Made by a program: the position numbers and the translations under genes
The notes under the pieces: model-generated
What the model saw: only the letters and a program-made list of their open reading frames with translations
Databases searched by the model: none
Told to the model about the DNA's origin: nothing
Source of the DNA: Bilamarchaeum sp040758595
GTDB lineage: Archaea; Micrarchaeota; Micrarchaeia; Anstonellales; Bilamarchaeaceae
Assembly (NCBI GenBank): GCA_040758595.1
Contig: JBFLVJ010000015.1
Span: 1 to 32,931, forward strand
Direction: 5' to 3'
Length of the DNA: 32,931 nt
Shown: positions 13,496 to 22,230 of the stretch, one piece after another
Numbering within the stretch: the stretch's first letter is position 1
How the letters are laid out: each line of letters opens with the position of its first letter

Positions 13496-14383
13496 TCATC
13501 CGTTCAATTCTTTTCGGAGCAGCTCGACCAGCTCTGCCCCTATCCTCGCCTGGGCCTCCTTTGTCCCGGCTCCGATATGGGGTGTGAAAGAGACGTCCTC
13601 GAGTTCGAGCAGTTTGCCTTTGTAAGGCTCTTCCCGGTAGACATCGAGCGCCGCCCCCGCTATCTTCCCGCTCTTGACCGCTTCGTAGAGCGCATCCTCG
13701 TCTATCATCTCGCCCCTGGCGGTGTTGATTATGAAAGCGCCGTCCTTCATATTGGCGATGTTGTCCTTGCTGATGATGTCCCTCGTCCCTTCGGTCAGGG
13801 CCGCATGCAGCGTCAGCACATCCACCTGCCCGAGGAACTCGTCCAGATTGTCGACGAACCTCGCTATGCCATCCTCCCTCCTGGGCGGGGGATTGTAGGC
13901 GAGCACCTTCATACCCAGCGCGTGCGCTTTCTTGCCTACTGCGGCCCCGATGCGCCCGTAGCCTATGACGCCTAGCGTCCTGCCCGAGATCTCATGGCCG
14001 GTGAGCTTCTTCTTCTCCCAGACCCCGTTCTTCATCTGGCGATTCGCCTTCTGGACGTTCCTCATCGAACTTATCATGAGCCCGATGACGAGCTCTGCCA
14101 CAGCGTTGGTGGATGCCCCCGGCGTGTTCAGCACCTTTATGCCCTTGGCTTCGCAGGCCTTCTGGTCCACGTTGTCCAGGCCCACGCCTGCCCTGGCGAC
14201 TATCTTCAGCTTCTCCGCATCCGCTATCAGTTCGGCGCTCACCTTGGTCGCGCTCCTCACTATGAGCGCATCCGCATCAGAGATGGCGGCTTTCACATCG
14301 GCGGGCTTGTAATCCACCTCGCCCAGCTTCCTGATGCCTTCCACGACCTCTTCTTCCATCTGGTCAGCAATGACGATCCGCAT
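13496..14383 (-). CDS. serA: D-3-phosphoglycerate dehydrogenase, short form
   Basis: Oxidises 3-phosphoglycerate to 3-phosphohydroxypyruvate with NAD+, the first step of serine synthesis. The 295-aa protein has the Rossmann motif GYGRIG (141-146) and the catalytic set Arg223 (NTARG), Glu252 (REEP) and His269 (TPHIGAGT). It stops soon after the catalytic domain, with no ASB or ACT regulatory domain, so it is at the short end of the family. A double-ACT protein gene lies about 0.5 kb away in the opposite direction. A TATA box (minus strand of 14404-14412) 25 nt upstream predicts a leaderless mRNA. Other 2-hydroxyacid dehydrogenases are possible, but the N-terminal similarity favours SerA. Confidence 0.88.
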   Translation of the reverse strand: MRIVIADQMEEEVVEGIRKLGEVDYKPADVKAAISDADALIVRSATKVSAELIADAEKLKIVARAGVGLDNVDQKACEAKGIKVLNTPGASTNAVAELVIGLMISSMRNVQKANRQMKNGVWEKKKLTGHEISGRTLGVIGYGRIGAAVGKKAHALGMKVLAYNPPPRREDGIARFVDNLDEFLGQVDVLTLHAALTEGTRDIISKDNIANMKDGAFIINTARGEMIDEDALYEAVKSGKIAGAALDVYREEPYKGKLLELEDVSFTPHIGAGTKEAQARIGAELVELLRKELNG

Positions 14384-14403
14384 GGATTGATATCCCGGTG
14401 AAT

Positions 14404-14555
14404 CTTATAAATTGTTTTGCGCAATCGTTATATCTGCATTTTATCGGAAGTTTTGTGCTATGGACACAGTGTAACAGAAATCCAGTGGTCCTTTGCACAA
14501 TCTTTAAAAAGAATAAGAGTTATCGCACAGCATTTTTTACGAAACATATAAATAA
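14404..14555. promoter_or_regulatory. serA / 14593 divergent promoter region
   Basis: TTATAA near 14404-14410 is the serA TATA box on the minus strand. ATATAAATA near 14546-14554 fits the plus-strand gene. Between them TTGCGCAATC (14417-14426) and TTGCACAATC (14493-14502) are near-identical 10-mers, the first containing the palindrome TTGCGCAA. They could be sites for one regulator acting on both genes. Confidence 0.45.
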
Positions 14556-14592
14556 CGCCTAATCCATAATAACTATCGGTGGGGGGATGGTT

Positions 14593-14886
14593 ATGTTTGG
14601 CTCATGCCAGGAAAAAAGGCTGAAGAAAAAAGCGATGGGGCTCACGACCGAGCTGGAGATGGCGTACGAGGATCCGACGCGCTACGGCGTCGTGGTCGAT
14701 GCGGCATCCCAGCTATGCGATCTTCTGAAAGACGACTGTCTTTCACTCACCGCGAGCGAGAAGGTCCGTGTGCTCAAGACGCTAAGCCGCGCGAAAGCCA
14801 AGGCATTGCGCACCGGGGCATCAGAGAATTACAGGACGTTCCGGGTGCTGGACGAAATCAGCGGTGATCTCGTCCGGCTGTTGTAG
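14593..14886 (+). CDS. Hypothetical helical 97-aa protein
   Basis: No family recognised. The protein is soluble, lysine/arginine-rich at both ends and predicted all-helical, with two cysteines in the middle (SQLCDLLKDDCLSL). The ATG at 14593 is preferred over the one at 14587 because the strong GGTGGGGGG lies about 9 nt upstream, whereas it would abut the first ATG. The next gene, a double-ACT protein, begins 12 nt after its stop, so the two should be cotranscribed. Confidence 0.65.
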   Translation: MFGSCQEKRLKKKAMGLTTELEMAYEDPTRYGVVVDAASQLCDLLKDDCLSLTASEKVRVLKTLSRAKAKALRTGASENYRTFRVLDEISGDLVRLL

Positions 14887-14898
14887 AGGGTGATAACC

Positions 14899-15309
14899 AT
14901 GAAATCAGTAACAATCATCTCAGAGGACAGGGTAGGCCTGCTGGCCGACATATCATACGTGCTGGGCAAGTCCAGCGTCAACATCGAAGGGCTATCGGTG
15001 GAAGTCCTCGGCGGAAAGGCAGTCATCGGCCTGGAGGTCAAGGATCCGAAGAAGGCGAAGGGTATCCTAGAGACCAATGGCTTCAAGACCGCTGATCCGG
15101 AGGCCATCGTGATAAAGGTCTCCAACGACGCCATGGACAAGATAACAGAGATGCTCGAGACCGAGAAGGTCAATGTCCTGGCGCTCAACATGCTATCCCA
15201 GGACAAGAGCAGCGGCATCTTCGCGCTCAATGTGGACAAACCTAGAAAAGCCCACCGGATGCTGGTGCCCTTCATACTCGGCAACCTGCCCAGCGTGGAA
15301 GGGTACTAA
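14899..15309 (+). CDS. Tandem ACT-domain protein
   Basis: A 136-aa stand-alone regulator with two ACT domains: the first begins SVTIISEDRVGLLADISYVLGKSSVNIEGLS (about 3-33), the second covers about 73-136. ACT domains bind amino acids at subunit interfaces. The start is the ATG with GAGGGTGA upstream. Its neighbourhood includes serA, divergent and lacking its own ACT domain, so it could sense serine or regulate another amino-acid pathway; this is inference from proximity. Its TAA overlaps the stop of the convergent purP. Confidence 0.87.
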   Translation: MKSVTIISEDRVGLLADISYVLGKSSVNIEGLSVEVLGGKAVIGLEVKDPKKAKGILETNGFKTADPEAIVIKVSNDAMDKITEMLETEKVNVLALNMLSQDKSSGIFALNVDKPRKAHRMLVPFILGNLPSVEGY

Positions 15310-16406
15310 GTGGTTATGTCATCCATCATCTTCTCTTTTTCAGCGTCTTTCATCTCCATGGCTATCCTTCTCCCGAAGCTCACGCTCTCCCTGAAAAGAT
15401 AGCCGGAGTAGGGCGTGAACCGCGTCCCGGGCGAGCCGGGGATCCTCAGTGAGACATCGAAGCAGACGAACCTCTCTCCATCTTCCTCCACGAAGGCGCC
15501 CTGGAGGGCGAAGGGCCCGATTATGCCGTCTTTGTACTCCTTCTGGACCGCCTCGACGAAGTCCTCGCCGAGCCCGATGGCCTGCTCCAGCAGCGATTCC
15601 CTGAGCGTGCATGCGATGTGCCCGACCTCTATCGTCGATGGCTGGGTCATCCTGAGCAGTTCCAGCTGGACATCGGCCGGCATGCGGAGGTAGCCGTCTA
15701 TATTCGTCTGTCTCCTGGTATCGACTCCCATCAGCTCCACCTCCTGGTGGATAGGCGAGTAGAAGAAGTTCAGGTTGAAATGCGCTCCTATGATATACTC
15801 CTCGATGGTCGCGCCCGCCAGCTTCTCCTCCGTGGTCTTGCCAGCCTTGATCAGGGCGTCCGCCCGCTTCCGATACTCCTCGGGGCTCCTGGCGAGGAAA
15901 AAGGCCCTCTCGTAGTGCCTCTTGGCCTCGCTCACCTTGACTATCGCGAGCCTGTCTATCTTGTCCGGCGAGCTGAACTTCATGGGGGACCTGATCCCGG
16001 CCTTGTCCATGAGGTGATACTGGTTCTTGGGGGCATCCCGCTCCTCGGCCCGGAGAAGGCGCTTGTTCCCGAACACAGGCACCGTGAACTCCTTCTCTAT
16101 GGCGTCATAGCCCACATAGACCGCGAAAGAGCGGTTGGGGACGAACACGCAGTTCCGTTCCTTCATGAACGCGATGCTCTTCTTGCCGGCCATCTCATTG
16201 AACCTTCCGACAAGGAGCAGCTCGTCGACCACTCCGACCTCGCGTTTCCCGTTCCCGGTCTCCCGCACCCTGCTCTTGTAGGGCCCCAGGTAGGTCTTTT
16301 CCCTGCCCTTCTGGGCGACCACGAGCGTCTTGTAGCCTTCCGCCTTGGCCCCTTCGCAGACATCGAGCGCGGAGTGGCTCCCTAAGGTAGAAATAGTGTG
16401 CTTCAT
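15306..16406 (-). CDS. purP: FAICAR synthetase PurP
   Basis: PurP makes 5-formaminoimidazole-4-carboxamide ribonucleotide from AICAR, formate and ATP, the archaeal replacement for the PurH transformylase step. The 366-aa ATP-grasp protein starts with the family hallmark MKHTISTLGSHSALDVCEGAKAEG. It later shows GATIEEYIIGAHFNLNFFYSP and DTRRQTNIDGYLRMPA. The ATG at 16406 is chosen over a much longer upstream frame because that extension overlaps a divergent gene and a shared TATA box is 25-27 nt away. Residues 49-57 (ETGNGKREV) are encoded by the same repeat as in NadK and occupy a probable surface loop. Confidence 0.95.
   Translation of the reverse strand: MKHTISTLGSHSALDVCEGAKAEGYKTLVVAQKGREKTYLGPYKSRVRETGNGKREVGVVDELLLVGRFNEMAGKKSIAFMKERNCVFVPNRSFAVYVGYDAIEKEFTVPVFGNKRLLRAEERDAPKNQYHLMDKAGIRSPMKFSSPDKIDRLAIVKVSEAKRHYERAFFLARSPEEYRKRADALIKAGKTTEEKLAGATIEEYIIGAHFNLNFFYSPIHQEVELMGVDTRRQTNIDGYLRMPADVQLELLRMTQPSTIEVGHIACTLRESLLEQAIGLGEDFVEAVQKEYKDGIIGPFALQGAFVEEDGERFVCFDVSLRIPGSPGTRFTPYSGYLFRESVSFGRRIAMEMKDAEKEKMMDDITT
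16244..16262 (-). repeat. Dispersed repeat copy inside purP
   Basis: The minus strand reads GAGACCGGGAACGGGAAAC, differing from the nadK copy (11982-12000) at 2 of 19 positions. Both copies are read as E-T-G-N-x-K in their unrelated host genes. Confidence 0.75.
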
Positions 16407-16428
16407 GACTGGTTTTGCCTGAAGAATG

Positions 16429-16436
16429 TTTATATA
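16429..16436. promoter_or_regulatory. Shared bidirectional TATA box, purP / 16458
   Basis: TTTATATA, with the palindrome TATATA at 16431-16436, is centred in the 51-bp gap. It is about 25 nt from the plus-strand ATG at 16458 and about 27 nt from the purP ATG at 16406, giving two divergent leaderless transcripts from one box. Confidence 0.6.
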
Positions 16437-16457
16437 CCTTGAGAGAGAGTGTTTTCC

Positions 16458-17279
16458 ATGAAGAGAGGCCTCTTCCTGCTCCTGCTGGTCATGCTCGTAC
16501 ATGCCGACTTCCTTATCGAGCGGGTGGACGTAACCATCGACGATATCGGGACGGACGGGAGCGCGAAGGTGCGCGAGAGCATCAAATTCGTGATGTTCGG
16601 CGACTACTCCAATTCGGTCTATGACAGCGGCATATCGCAGAACGACCTGTCCTACTGGTCGTCGAGCACCGCCCTCAAGGACGTGAAACTGCACATCAAT
16701 GCTGCCAAGGTCGATATCCGCGATCTGCGCATCCGGCCGCAGCCGAGGACCAAGTGCAACCCAATCCAGGGCATCTGCCACGGGGAGCTCATCCTGGACT
16801 ATATCGCATATCCTTCCTACAGCAACCAGACGATGCAGCCCGAGCCTGGGACCGGCATCTTCACCGTGTCGAAATACAAGCCTAGGACAAGGAGATACAC
16901 AATAAACCCGGCCGCCCTCGCATTCACGACCACTTCGGAAGGGAACGTCATCCTCGACGACGATGTCTACCTGAATATAAACCTGCCTGCGGAGGCGGTG
17001 ATGCTCGATATCAACCCCCAGCCGAGCGACCTGGACCTCAAGCTTCCGGCAAGGGTCGATTCGCTCTCCTGGACAGATATAGTGCTGGTCAAGTTCTCGC
17101 TGATATTCGACGTCGAGGACTCCATCGACAAGGAAGTGTCCGACTTCTTCACCGGAATATTCCGCAGCGTGGGCGACGCGTTCGGCAGCCCGCATGGACT
17201 GCCCCTGGCCGCCCTGGTGGCGGTCCTTATAGCTTCTTTCATATATATCACGGTCGCGAAGAGACGAGGCGAGGAATGA
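16458..17279 (+). CDS. Secreted, C-terminally anchored protein
   Basis: A 273-aa protein with a signal peptide (MKRGLFLLLLVMLVHA, residues 1-16), a beta-rich extracellular part of ~220 residues and one C-terminal transmembrane helix (about 246-265) followed by KRRGEE. The extracellular start FLIERVDVTIDDIGTDGSAKVRESIKF is typical of beta-sandwich modules. One possible disulfide pair (KCNPIQGIC, about residues 95-102) is visible. No family assigned, though it recalls archaeal surface proteins with DUF2207-like domains. Its stop overlaps the pheS ATG (ATGA), so it is the first gene of a coupled operon. Confidence 0.8.
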   Translation: MKRGLFLLLLVMLVHADFLIERVDVTIDDIGTDGSAKVRESIKFVMFGDYSNSVYDSGISQNDLSYWSSSTALKDVKLHINAAKVDIRDLRIRPQPRTKCNPIQGICHGELILDYIAYPSYSNQTMQPEPGTGIFTVSKYKPRTRRYTINPAALAFTTTSEGNVILDDDVYLNINLPAEAVMLDINPQPSDLDLKLPARVDSLSWTDIVLVKFSLIFDVEDSIDKEVSDFFTGIFRSVGDAFGSPHGLPLAALVAVLIASFIYITVAKRRGEE

Positions 17280-18634
17280 TGTACAAGGGTTCAGACAAGG
17301 TACTCGAGCTGCTGACAGAGAAAACGGCAATGACCATCGCCGCACTGGCTGGCGCCCTCTCCATGAACGAGGATTCGATCAGGAGGATAGTGGAATCTCT
17401 CAAGGCGGATGGTTACGTCACTGCCGAAACAACCACTGAAGAGCGCCCCGGGAAGACCGAAGAGCTCGAGCGCTACCTCAAATCCGGTTTCCCGGAATAT
17501 TCCGTATACAAGAAAGCGCTCGCGGGCGCATCGATATCAGACCTCTCCAAGGACGAGAAGTCCATCGGCATCCGATGGGCGAAGGTGAAAGGATTCGTCC
17601 TCATCGAGGGCGGAAAGCTCGTTCCCTCCAAGGAGAAAGCTGAGGTCGAAGCGGAGATGAAAAGACTGGCCGGAGAAGCCGCCACTCTGGAGATCAGCGC
17701 ACCTTCAAAAGTGCTGCTTGAGGAGCTTTACGAGCGCCGCCTCATTGAGAAGAGGGCCGTCCGTTCCACGACCGTCTCCTACACCGGCAAGAAGATAGAC
17801 TGGTCGGCGTTCCAGCAGGGGTTCGAGATAAACGTGCCGGGGCCGGACGCCCCCATGGGAAAGCACCACCCCGTCACCAAGATGACGGAGAAGATAAAGA
17901 CGATAATGACCGAGCTCGGTTTCCAGGAGATGGAAGGGGACATCATCGAGAGCTCGTTCTGGAACTTCGATGCGCTCTTCCAGCCCCAGGACCATCCGGC
18001 AAGAGAGCTGGCCGACACGTTCTACATCAAGGGGAAGAAGCCGCTCCCAGAGGATAAGAAGATGGTCGAGCGGGTGAAGAAGGCCCATGAGGATGGCTGG
18101 AAGTACGCATGGGAGCCTGCCGAGGCATCGAAATCGGTCCTCCGCACCCACACCACCGCCTTATCGGCCCGCTACCTGGCCGCTGCCAAGGACAAGAAGC
18201 CCCGGAAATATTTCGCCATCGGCAGGGTGTTCCGCAACGAAGCGACCGATTACAAGCACCTGGCCGAGTTCCACCAGGTGGAAGGCATCATCGCCTGGGA
18301 GAACGCCACATTCACGGACCTTCTGGGGGTCATCAGGGAGGTCTACAAGAAGCTCGGGTTCGAGAAGATACGGTTCAGGCCCAGTTTCTTCCCCTACACA
18401 GAGCCGAGCCTGGAGATCGAGGTGTTTTTCGAGGAACGCAAGCAGTGGATGGAGCTGGGGGGCGCCGGCATATTCAGGCCTGAAGTGAGCATCCCGTTGG
18501 CAGGAGTATATCCGGTGCTTGCCTGGGGGCTGAGCCTGGAGAGGCCGCTGATGCTCAGCCTGGAGCTGGACGACATCCGCTCGCTTTATCGCAATGACGT
18601 CGATTTCCTGACGTCCGCAAGGTTGGATATATGA
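17276..18634 (+). CDS. pheS: Phenylalanyl-tRNA synthetase alpha subunit
   Basis: The 452-aa archaeal/eukaryotic-type alpha subunit charges tRNA-Phe together with PheT. The N-terminal ~150 residues hold winged-helix-like modules. The class II catalytic core includes WNFDALFQPQDHPARELADTFY, motif 2 (GRVFRNEATDYKHLAEFHQVEG, about 316-337) and motif 3 (GLSLERPLML, about 418-427). pheT is not adjacent, unlike bacterial operons. The gene lies between genes for secreted or membrane proteins, overlapping both by ATGA, an unexpected partnership. Housekeeping translation of these neighbours may simply be tied to growth rate. Confidence 0.97.
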   Translation: MMYKGSDKVLELLTEKTAMTIAALAGALSMNEDSIRRIVESLKADGYVTAETTTEERPGKTEELERYLKSGFPEYSVYKKALAGASISDLSKDEKSIGIRWAKVKGFVLIEGGKLVPSKEKAEVEAEMKRLAGEAATLEISAPSKVLLEELYERRLIEKRAVRSTTVSYTGKKIDWSAFQQGFEINVPGPDAPMGKHHPVTKMTEKIKTIMTELGFQEMEGDIIESSFWNFDALFQPQDHPARELADTFYIKGKKPLPEDKKMVERVKKAHEDGWKYAWEPAEASKSVLRTHTTALSARYLAAAKDKKPRKYFAIGRVFRNEATDYKHLAEFHQVEGIIAWENATFTDLLGVIREVYKKLGFEKIRFRPSFFPYTEPSLEIEVFFEERKQWMELGGAGIFRPEVSIPLAGVYPVLAWGLSLERPLMLSLELDDIRSLYRNDVDFLTSARLDI

Positions 18635-20538
18635 AGCTGAGGAACATCATCATCGGCACTATCGGGATACTTCTCATCACCCTGATGGCCATCGTGGTAG
18701 TCGTGCTCGCGTCCGACATGGGCGAGGAGGGTTCGGCACCCCCGGTATCTTCGTTCTCGGTGCTCGAGAGCGGTACTGCGGGCGATTTCGCCTACAATGT
18801 CTACCGCTTCAGGGGAAGCGGGAACCTCACGGTCTATAGCTACCCTTCCGAGCCAAAGCATGCCGTGGTGATAATCAACGACAGCCAGGCCATCCAGGCC
18901 AGCAGGCTTCAGGAGCTGATAGAGCGGATCAAGCCGCTCGAGAGATACGGCATCGCGGTCACAGTCACGCAGGAGCCGAAGATCGGCGACGACATATACG
19001 TGATCCCGACCGGCGGCATCCCGTCCTACGCTCTCTTCAACCTCCAGCAGGGCTCATCCACAGGCACCATAATATACATAGGCGAGAAGGACCTGCTCCT
19101 CAGCAGCGGCATCAAGAAGCTGGACTGGTACAATCAATTGAAGCCCGAGCAGAGGGCCCGCGTGGTGCTCTATCCAGGCACGCTCGATGATTTCCTGGAG
19201 TCCGGCAACGTGTCGCTGGAGGAGGAGATACTCCGTTCATCGTGGATGGCGCAGAACAGCTCGTTCTACATGGTCTCCGGCGAGGGCGAGAGCACGGTGT
19301 CAGTGCCGCTCAACGGGAGCGGCTATACCCGCATAATCTATGAGATGGAGGGACTCAACGGCGTCTTCGATTCGTCATATCTCCAGACCGGCGGGATGCC
19401 TCTCGAGCCTGAACCGGGCTCCATATACCCATGGGAGAAATCGATGCTGGAATTCTCACTTGGCAAGACCAACGGCACCGCGTTCCTCTCCGTGAAGAAG
19501 GACGGCAAGACCATCGAGCACGAGCAGCTGCGCAGGGTCCTCGATGAGAACGTCTTCCTCAAGAGGTTCGAATACCAGGACGCCGGCGATTATATCCTGA
19601 CCGTGGATGACAACACCGGACAGATAGCCTCCGGCCTGCTCCATGTCAAGGACCTGCAGATAACCCTGCTGGAGAAGGTCGGCAGCACCTACGTGTTCTC
19701 TGTCATGGAAGATGGCAGGCCCATGGGCAACAGCGAGGCATATGTGTCGCTCGGTGATTCGGCGCCTCAGCGCTTCTTCATAAGCGATGGCAAGGTGGCT
19801 GTCGCTGCAAGGCCTCCTAGGGGCCTTGCCACATTCGATTTCAGGATAGGGCAGAGCGAGATCCCCGTCACGATAGACAATCCAGAGGACCCGCTCATAG
19901 ATTTCTATCTCAAGTACGGCCTGCCGGCTATCGGCCTCGTGGCGCTGGCGTTCTTCGGAGCCCGCATCACAAGGCGCCCTACATACCGTCTACGGTTCGG
20001 CGACAGTGCGGAGTACCTAAGGCAGGAGATGGCGCTCCCGGTCGAGAGGGCCATGGAGAGCTTCAGAGCCATACGCGATGACATGAAGCTGGGGTCGTCT
20101 CCGGTCACGCCCCACGAGTTCGGCGTATCGCTCAAGAGATATCTCACCAACGGTGCTGACGTCACCGAGGGCAATGTGGAAGAGATACTCAAGAAGCTCG
20201 TCAAGCACGGGAGGCTCGAGTACCACCGTGATTACTATCAGCAGAAAGGAGAAGGCGATGTGATCCGCAACGTCCTTAGGAGGATGGTGCGCGAGAAGCT
20301 GATAGAGAACGGCGTCCTCTTCAAGGAGAAAGGAGGGAAGTTCGAGACCAAGGATTTCGAGATAGGCTTCTTCGGAGACAAGTTCGACAAGAAGGGCATC
20401 GTGGTGGTGGATGACAAGACCGAGGAGAACCGCATAATCGCTTCGATGGGCGAGGCCGAGCGCGCACGTGTCCGTCTCCTCCAGGCAAACGACATGCTCG
20501 TGATAGTCCCCATAGACCGCCTGAGCGATGTGCTATGA
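18631..20538 (+). CDS. Two-TM protein, large outer and inner domains
   Basis: A 635-aa protein. An N-terminal anchor (about residues 5-27) leads to a ~390-residue extracytoplasmic part, with a DUF-like beta-rich middle and an Ig-like DAGDYILTVDDNTGQ segment near 318. A second TM (about 428-446, YGLPAIGLVALAFFGARIT) follows, then a ~185-residue charged, helical cytoplasmic domain with possible winged-helix segments (EGNVEEILKKLVKHGRLEYHRDYYQQKG; DVIRNVLRRMVREKLIENGVL). No known family. The layout suggests sensing outside and acting inside. ATGA overlaps join it to pheS and to the next gene. Confidence 0.8.
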   Translation: MKLRNIIIGTIGILLITLMAIVVVVLASDMGEEGSAPPVSSFSVLESGTAGDFAYNVYRFRGSGNLTVYSYPSEPKHAVVIINDSQAIQASRLQELIERIKPLERYGIAVTVTQEPKIGDDIYVIPTGGIPSYALFNLQQGSSTGTIIYIGEKDLLLSSGIKKLDWYNQLKPEQRARVVLYPGTLDDFLESGNVSLEEEILRSSWMAQNSSFYMVSGEGESTVSVPLNGSGYTRIIYEMEGLNGVFDSSYLQTGGMPLEPEPGSIYPWEKSMLEFSLGKTNGTAFLSVKKDGKTIEHEQLRRVLDENVFLKRFEYQDAGDYILTVDDNTGQIASGLLHVKDLQITLLEKVGSTYVFSVMEDGRPMGNSEAYVSLGDSAPQRFFISDGKVAVAARPPRGLATFDFRIGQSEIPVTIDNPEDPLIDFYLKYGLPAIGLVALAFFGARITRRPTYRLRFGDSAEYLRQEMALPVERAMESFRAIRDDMKLGSSPVTPHEFGVSLKRYLTNGADVTEGNVEEILKKLVKHGRLEYHRDYYQQKGEGDVIRNVLRRMVREKLIENGVLFKEKGGKFETKDFEIGFFGDKFDKKGIVVVDDKTEENRIIASMGEAERARVRLLQANDMLVIVPIDRLSDVL

Positions 20539-21815
20539 GGCTATCCGTCCTCCTGCTGCTGATAAGCCTCTCGTTCGCGCAGTACGCCGAGCCGCCGCTG
20601 GATTCCGTCATGGATGGCAACCGGGGGCTGTCGGCTTCGCTGGCCAGCCTCTACAACTCATCCTACGCGTTCAACTCCACTATGGATATCGTCCTCGGCT
20701 CGCACATCAGCAGCGTACCGGTCTCATCCAGCATACAGATACTGGCCCTATCGCCACAGATAGATGACACGGCCTGCGCTGTGGACGGGATGGCGGCCCT
20801 CTTCGCGCGCGGGGAGGAGATGGGCGTATTGACCGCGCTCCCTTCCGAAGGCTATCCTGATTTCCCTTGCGATTCGGTATGGTTCGACGGGCCGAAGGAA
20901 TACGCATGGAGGTGCGATTTCGACGGCGACAGCTGCGCGGAATTCGTGAATAGCAGCGGGGTGTTCTACGAGGACCTCATGGCGACATTCTCATTCAGAG
21001 GCATCTCGGCCGCCGTCCCGTTCTCCTCCACGGTCATCGAGATCCCGCAGGAGGTCCGCGACGAGCTGGACTCTGCATCAGGGAACGACAGTCTGCTGGT
21101 CGAGGTCTCGGGAAACCTGACGTTCTTCTACGAAATCAATGACCGCCAGGGATTCGGGGACTGCGGCAGCAACTATGTCTTCTTCAACCATTCGACGCCC
21201 ATTTCGATCAACCGCAGCTTCAGCGTCGGCGGGAGCAGGAAGCTATTCTTCCTGGAATCGCCGGTGCTGAGGGAGCAATGGTACCGTGACAACCGCTTCG
21301 ATGTCATCGTCCTCTCGCAGTGCCCGCTCTACCGCGCAGAGATATACGAGAACGGCAACCTCTCTGATGCGATCACCATTCGGTGGTTCTCGATAGAGAC
21401 AGACGGCTACGGGATGATGCGCATGCGCTCGGAAGCGGAGAACGCGACCGAAGGCGGATGGTCTGAGCGCTCATCAGGTGTCGCAAACCCGTTCCAGCTG
21501 GAGCGCGAAAACATCTCCTACCTGTTCGCATACCGCTTCGAGCACGGCTATGCGGGGCTGGGCGACAAAAACATCTCCATCACGGTACGCGATGCAGCCC
21601 TGAGCGAGGATTCGTTCAATGAGACGATCACCAGCAGGATGCTCTCCTACCATGGCGCATATGCCGAGGATGGCTCCCCTGCCGATTCGGTGCCTGCCAG
21701 GCCGAGCCTGGCCCCAAAGCAGAGCTCCCTCATCTCGATTGAGGTCGCATTCGGCCTTATATCCCTCGTGATCCTGATAGCATTCGTGAATTCCTGGCTG
21801 CTGGGCGGCTCATAG
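20535..21815 (+). CDS. Secreted Asn-rich protein with C-terminal anchor
   Basis: A 426-aa protein with a signal peptide (MRLSVLLLLISLSFAQ), a ~380-residue outer part and one C-terminal TM (about 401-421) ending LLGGS. The outer part has many N-x-S/T sequons (e.g. NSSY, NSTM, NGNLS, NATE, NETI) consistent with archaeal N-glycosylation, and a run of paired cysteines (CAVDG, CDSVW, CDFDGDSCAEF). The DFDGDSC stretch resembles a Ca2+-binding loop. No family recognised; likely an envelope protein, with the previous two-TM protein and 16458 as possible partners. Confidence 0.8.
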   Translation: MRLSVLLLLISLSFAQYAEPPLDSVMDGNRGLSASLASLYNSSYAFNSTMDIVLGSHISSVPVSSSIQILALSPQIDDTACAVDGMAALFARGEEMGVLTALPSEGYPDFPCDSVWFDGPKEYAWRCDFDGDSCAEFVNSSGVFYEDLMATFSFRGISAAVPFSSTVIEIPQEVRDELDSASGNDSLLVEVSGNLTFFYEINDRQGFGDCGSNYVFFNHSTPISINRSFSVGGSRKLFFLESPVLREQWYRDNRFDVIVLSQCPLYRAEIYENGNLSDAITIRWFSIETDGYGMMRMRSEAENATEGGWSERSSGVANPFQLERENISYLFAYRFEHGYAGLGDKNISITVRDAALSEDSFNETITSRMLSYHGAYAEDGSPADSVPARPSLAPKQSSLISIEVAFGLISLVILIAFVNSWLLGGS

Positions 21816-21822
21816 GCGCCAC

Positions 21823-21844
21823 ATAAGCGGTCCGCGCGGCTTAT
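21823..21844. terminator. Bidirectional hairpin between convergent genes
   Basis: ATAAGC and GCTTAT (21823-21828, 21839-21844) form a 6-bp stem around a GC-rich loop, just after the stop of the secreted-protein gene and before the TRAM gene's end. It has no strong T tract. Confidence 0.35.
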
Positions 21845-21882
21845 CCGAGCGGTTCCATGCCATGGGTCCAGTGTCTTGGGGC

Positions 21883-21935
21883 GTCTCCTGCGCCCGAAAC
21901 ACCAAACCGTGAACTCCGGATCCGGGACTCGAAAT
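21883..21935. repeat. Dispersed repeat relative, intergenic
   Basis: GC-rich string of GAAAC, CCGGATCCGGGACTCG and similar words in a 124-bp gap. It resembles the words at 28990-29050 and the repeats in nadK/purP, but no long exact match is visible. Confidence 0.35.
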
Positions 21936-21939
21936 CCGC

Positions 21940-22230
21940 TCATCCTGCAGGGCCGTCCACCGGCCCTTCCACTTCCTTTTCCATCTCGGCCTCTGCTTCC
22001 TTGTCCGCGGCCCTGCCTATCTTCTCGCCCAGGGCGAATGTGCGCTTGACCTCGGTAATCTTTATCCGGCATCTCTCGCCTCTCTTGGCGCCTTTGACGA
22101 AAATTATGAAATCCTCTACCTTGGCGATGCCGTCGCCCTGGCCACCCTGGCCGCTGATATCCACATCAAGCCGGTCCCCTACCGAGACCGGCTTCGGGTG
22201 TTCGAACCTTCCCATGAATCCGCCTCTCAC
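21940..22230 (-). CDS. TRAM-domain RNA-binding protein
   Basis: A 96-aa (or 91-aa) protein. The TRAM domain covers about residues 12-70: VSVGDRLDVDISGQGGQGDGIAKVEDFIIFVKGAKRGERCRIKITEVKRTFALGEKI-like layout. A Glu/Ala-rich C-terminal tail follows, ending VDGPAG. Stand-alone TRAM proteins in archaea bind RNA and have been proposed as cold-shock-type RNA chaperones. Start: either the GTG at 22230, which overlaps a possible micro-ORF stop as GTGA, or the ATG at 22215 preceded by GAGGCGG. The ATG is the safer choice. Confidence 0.9.
   Translation of the reverse strand: MRGGFMGRFEHPKPVSVGDRLDVDISGQGGQGDGIAKVEDFIIFVKGAKRGERCRIKITEVKRTFALGEKIGRAADKEAEAEMEKEVEGPVDGPAG

Noticed and set aside
15306..17345. 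A 679-aa extension of PurP
   Set aside because: The extra N-terminal part is antisense to the secreted-protein gene and does not resemble PurP, which starts naturally at 16406 beside a TATA box.
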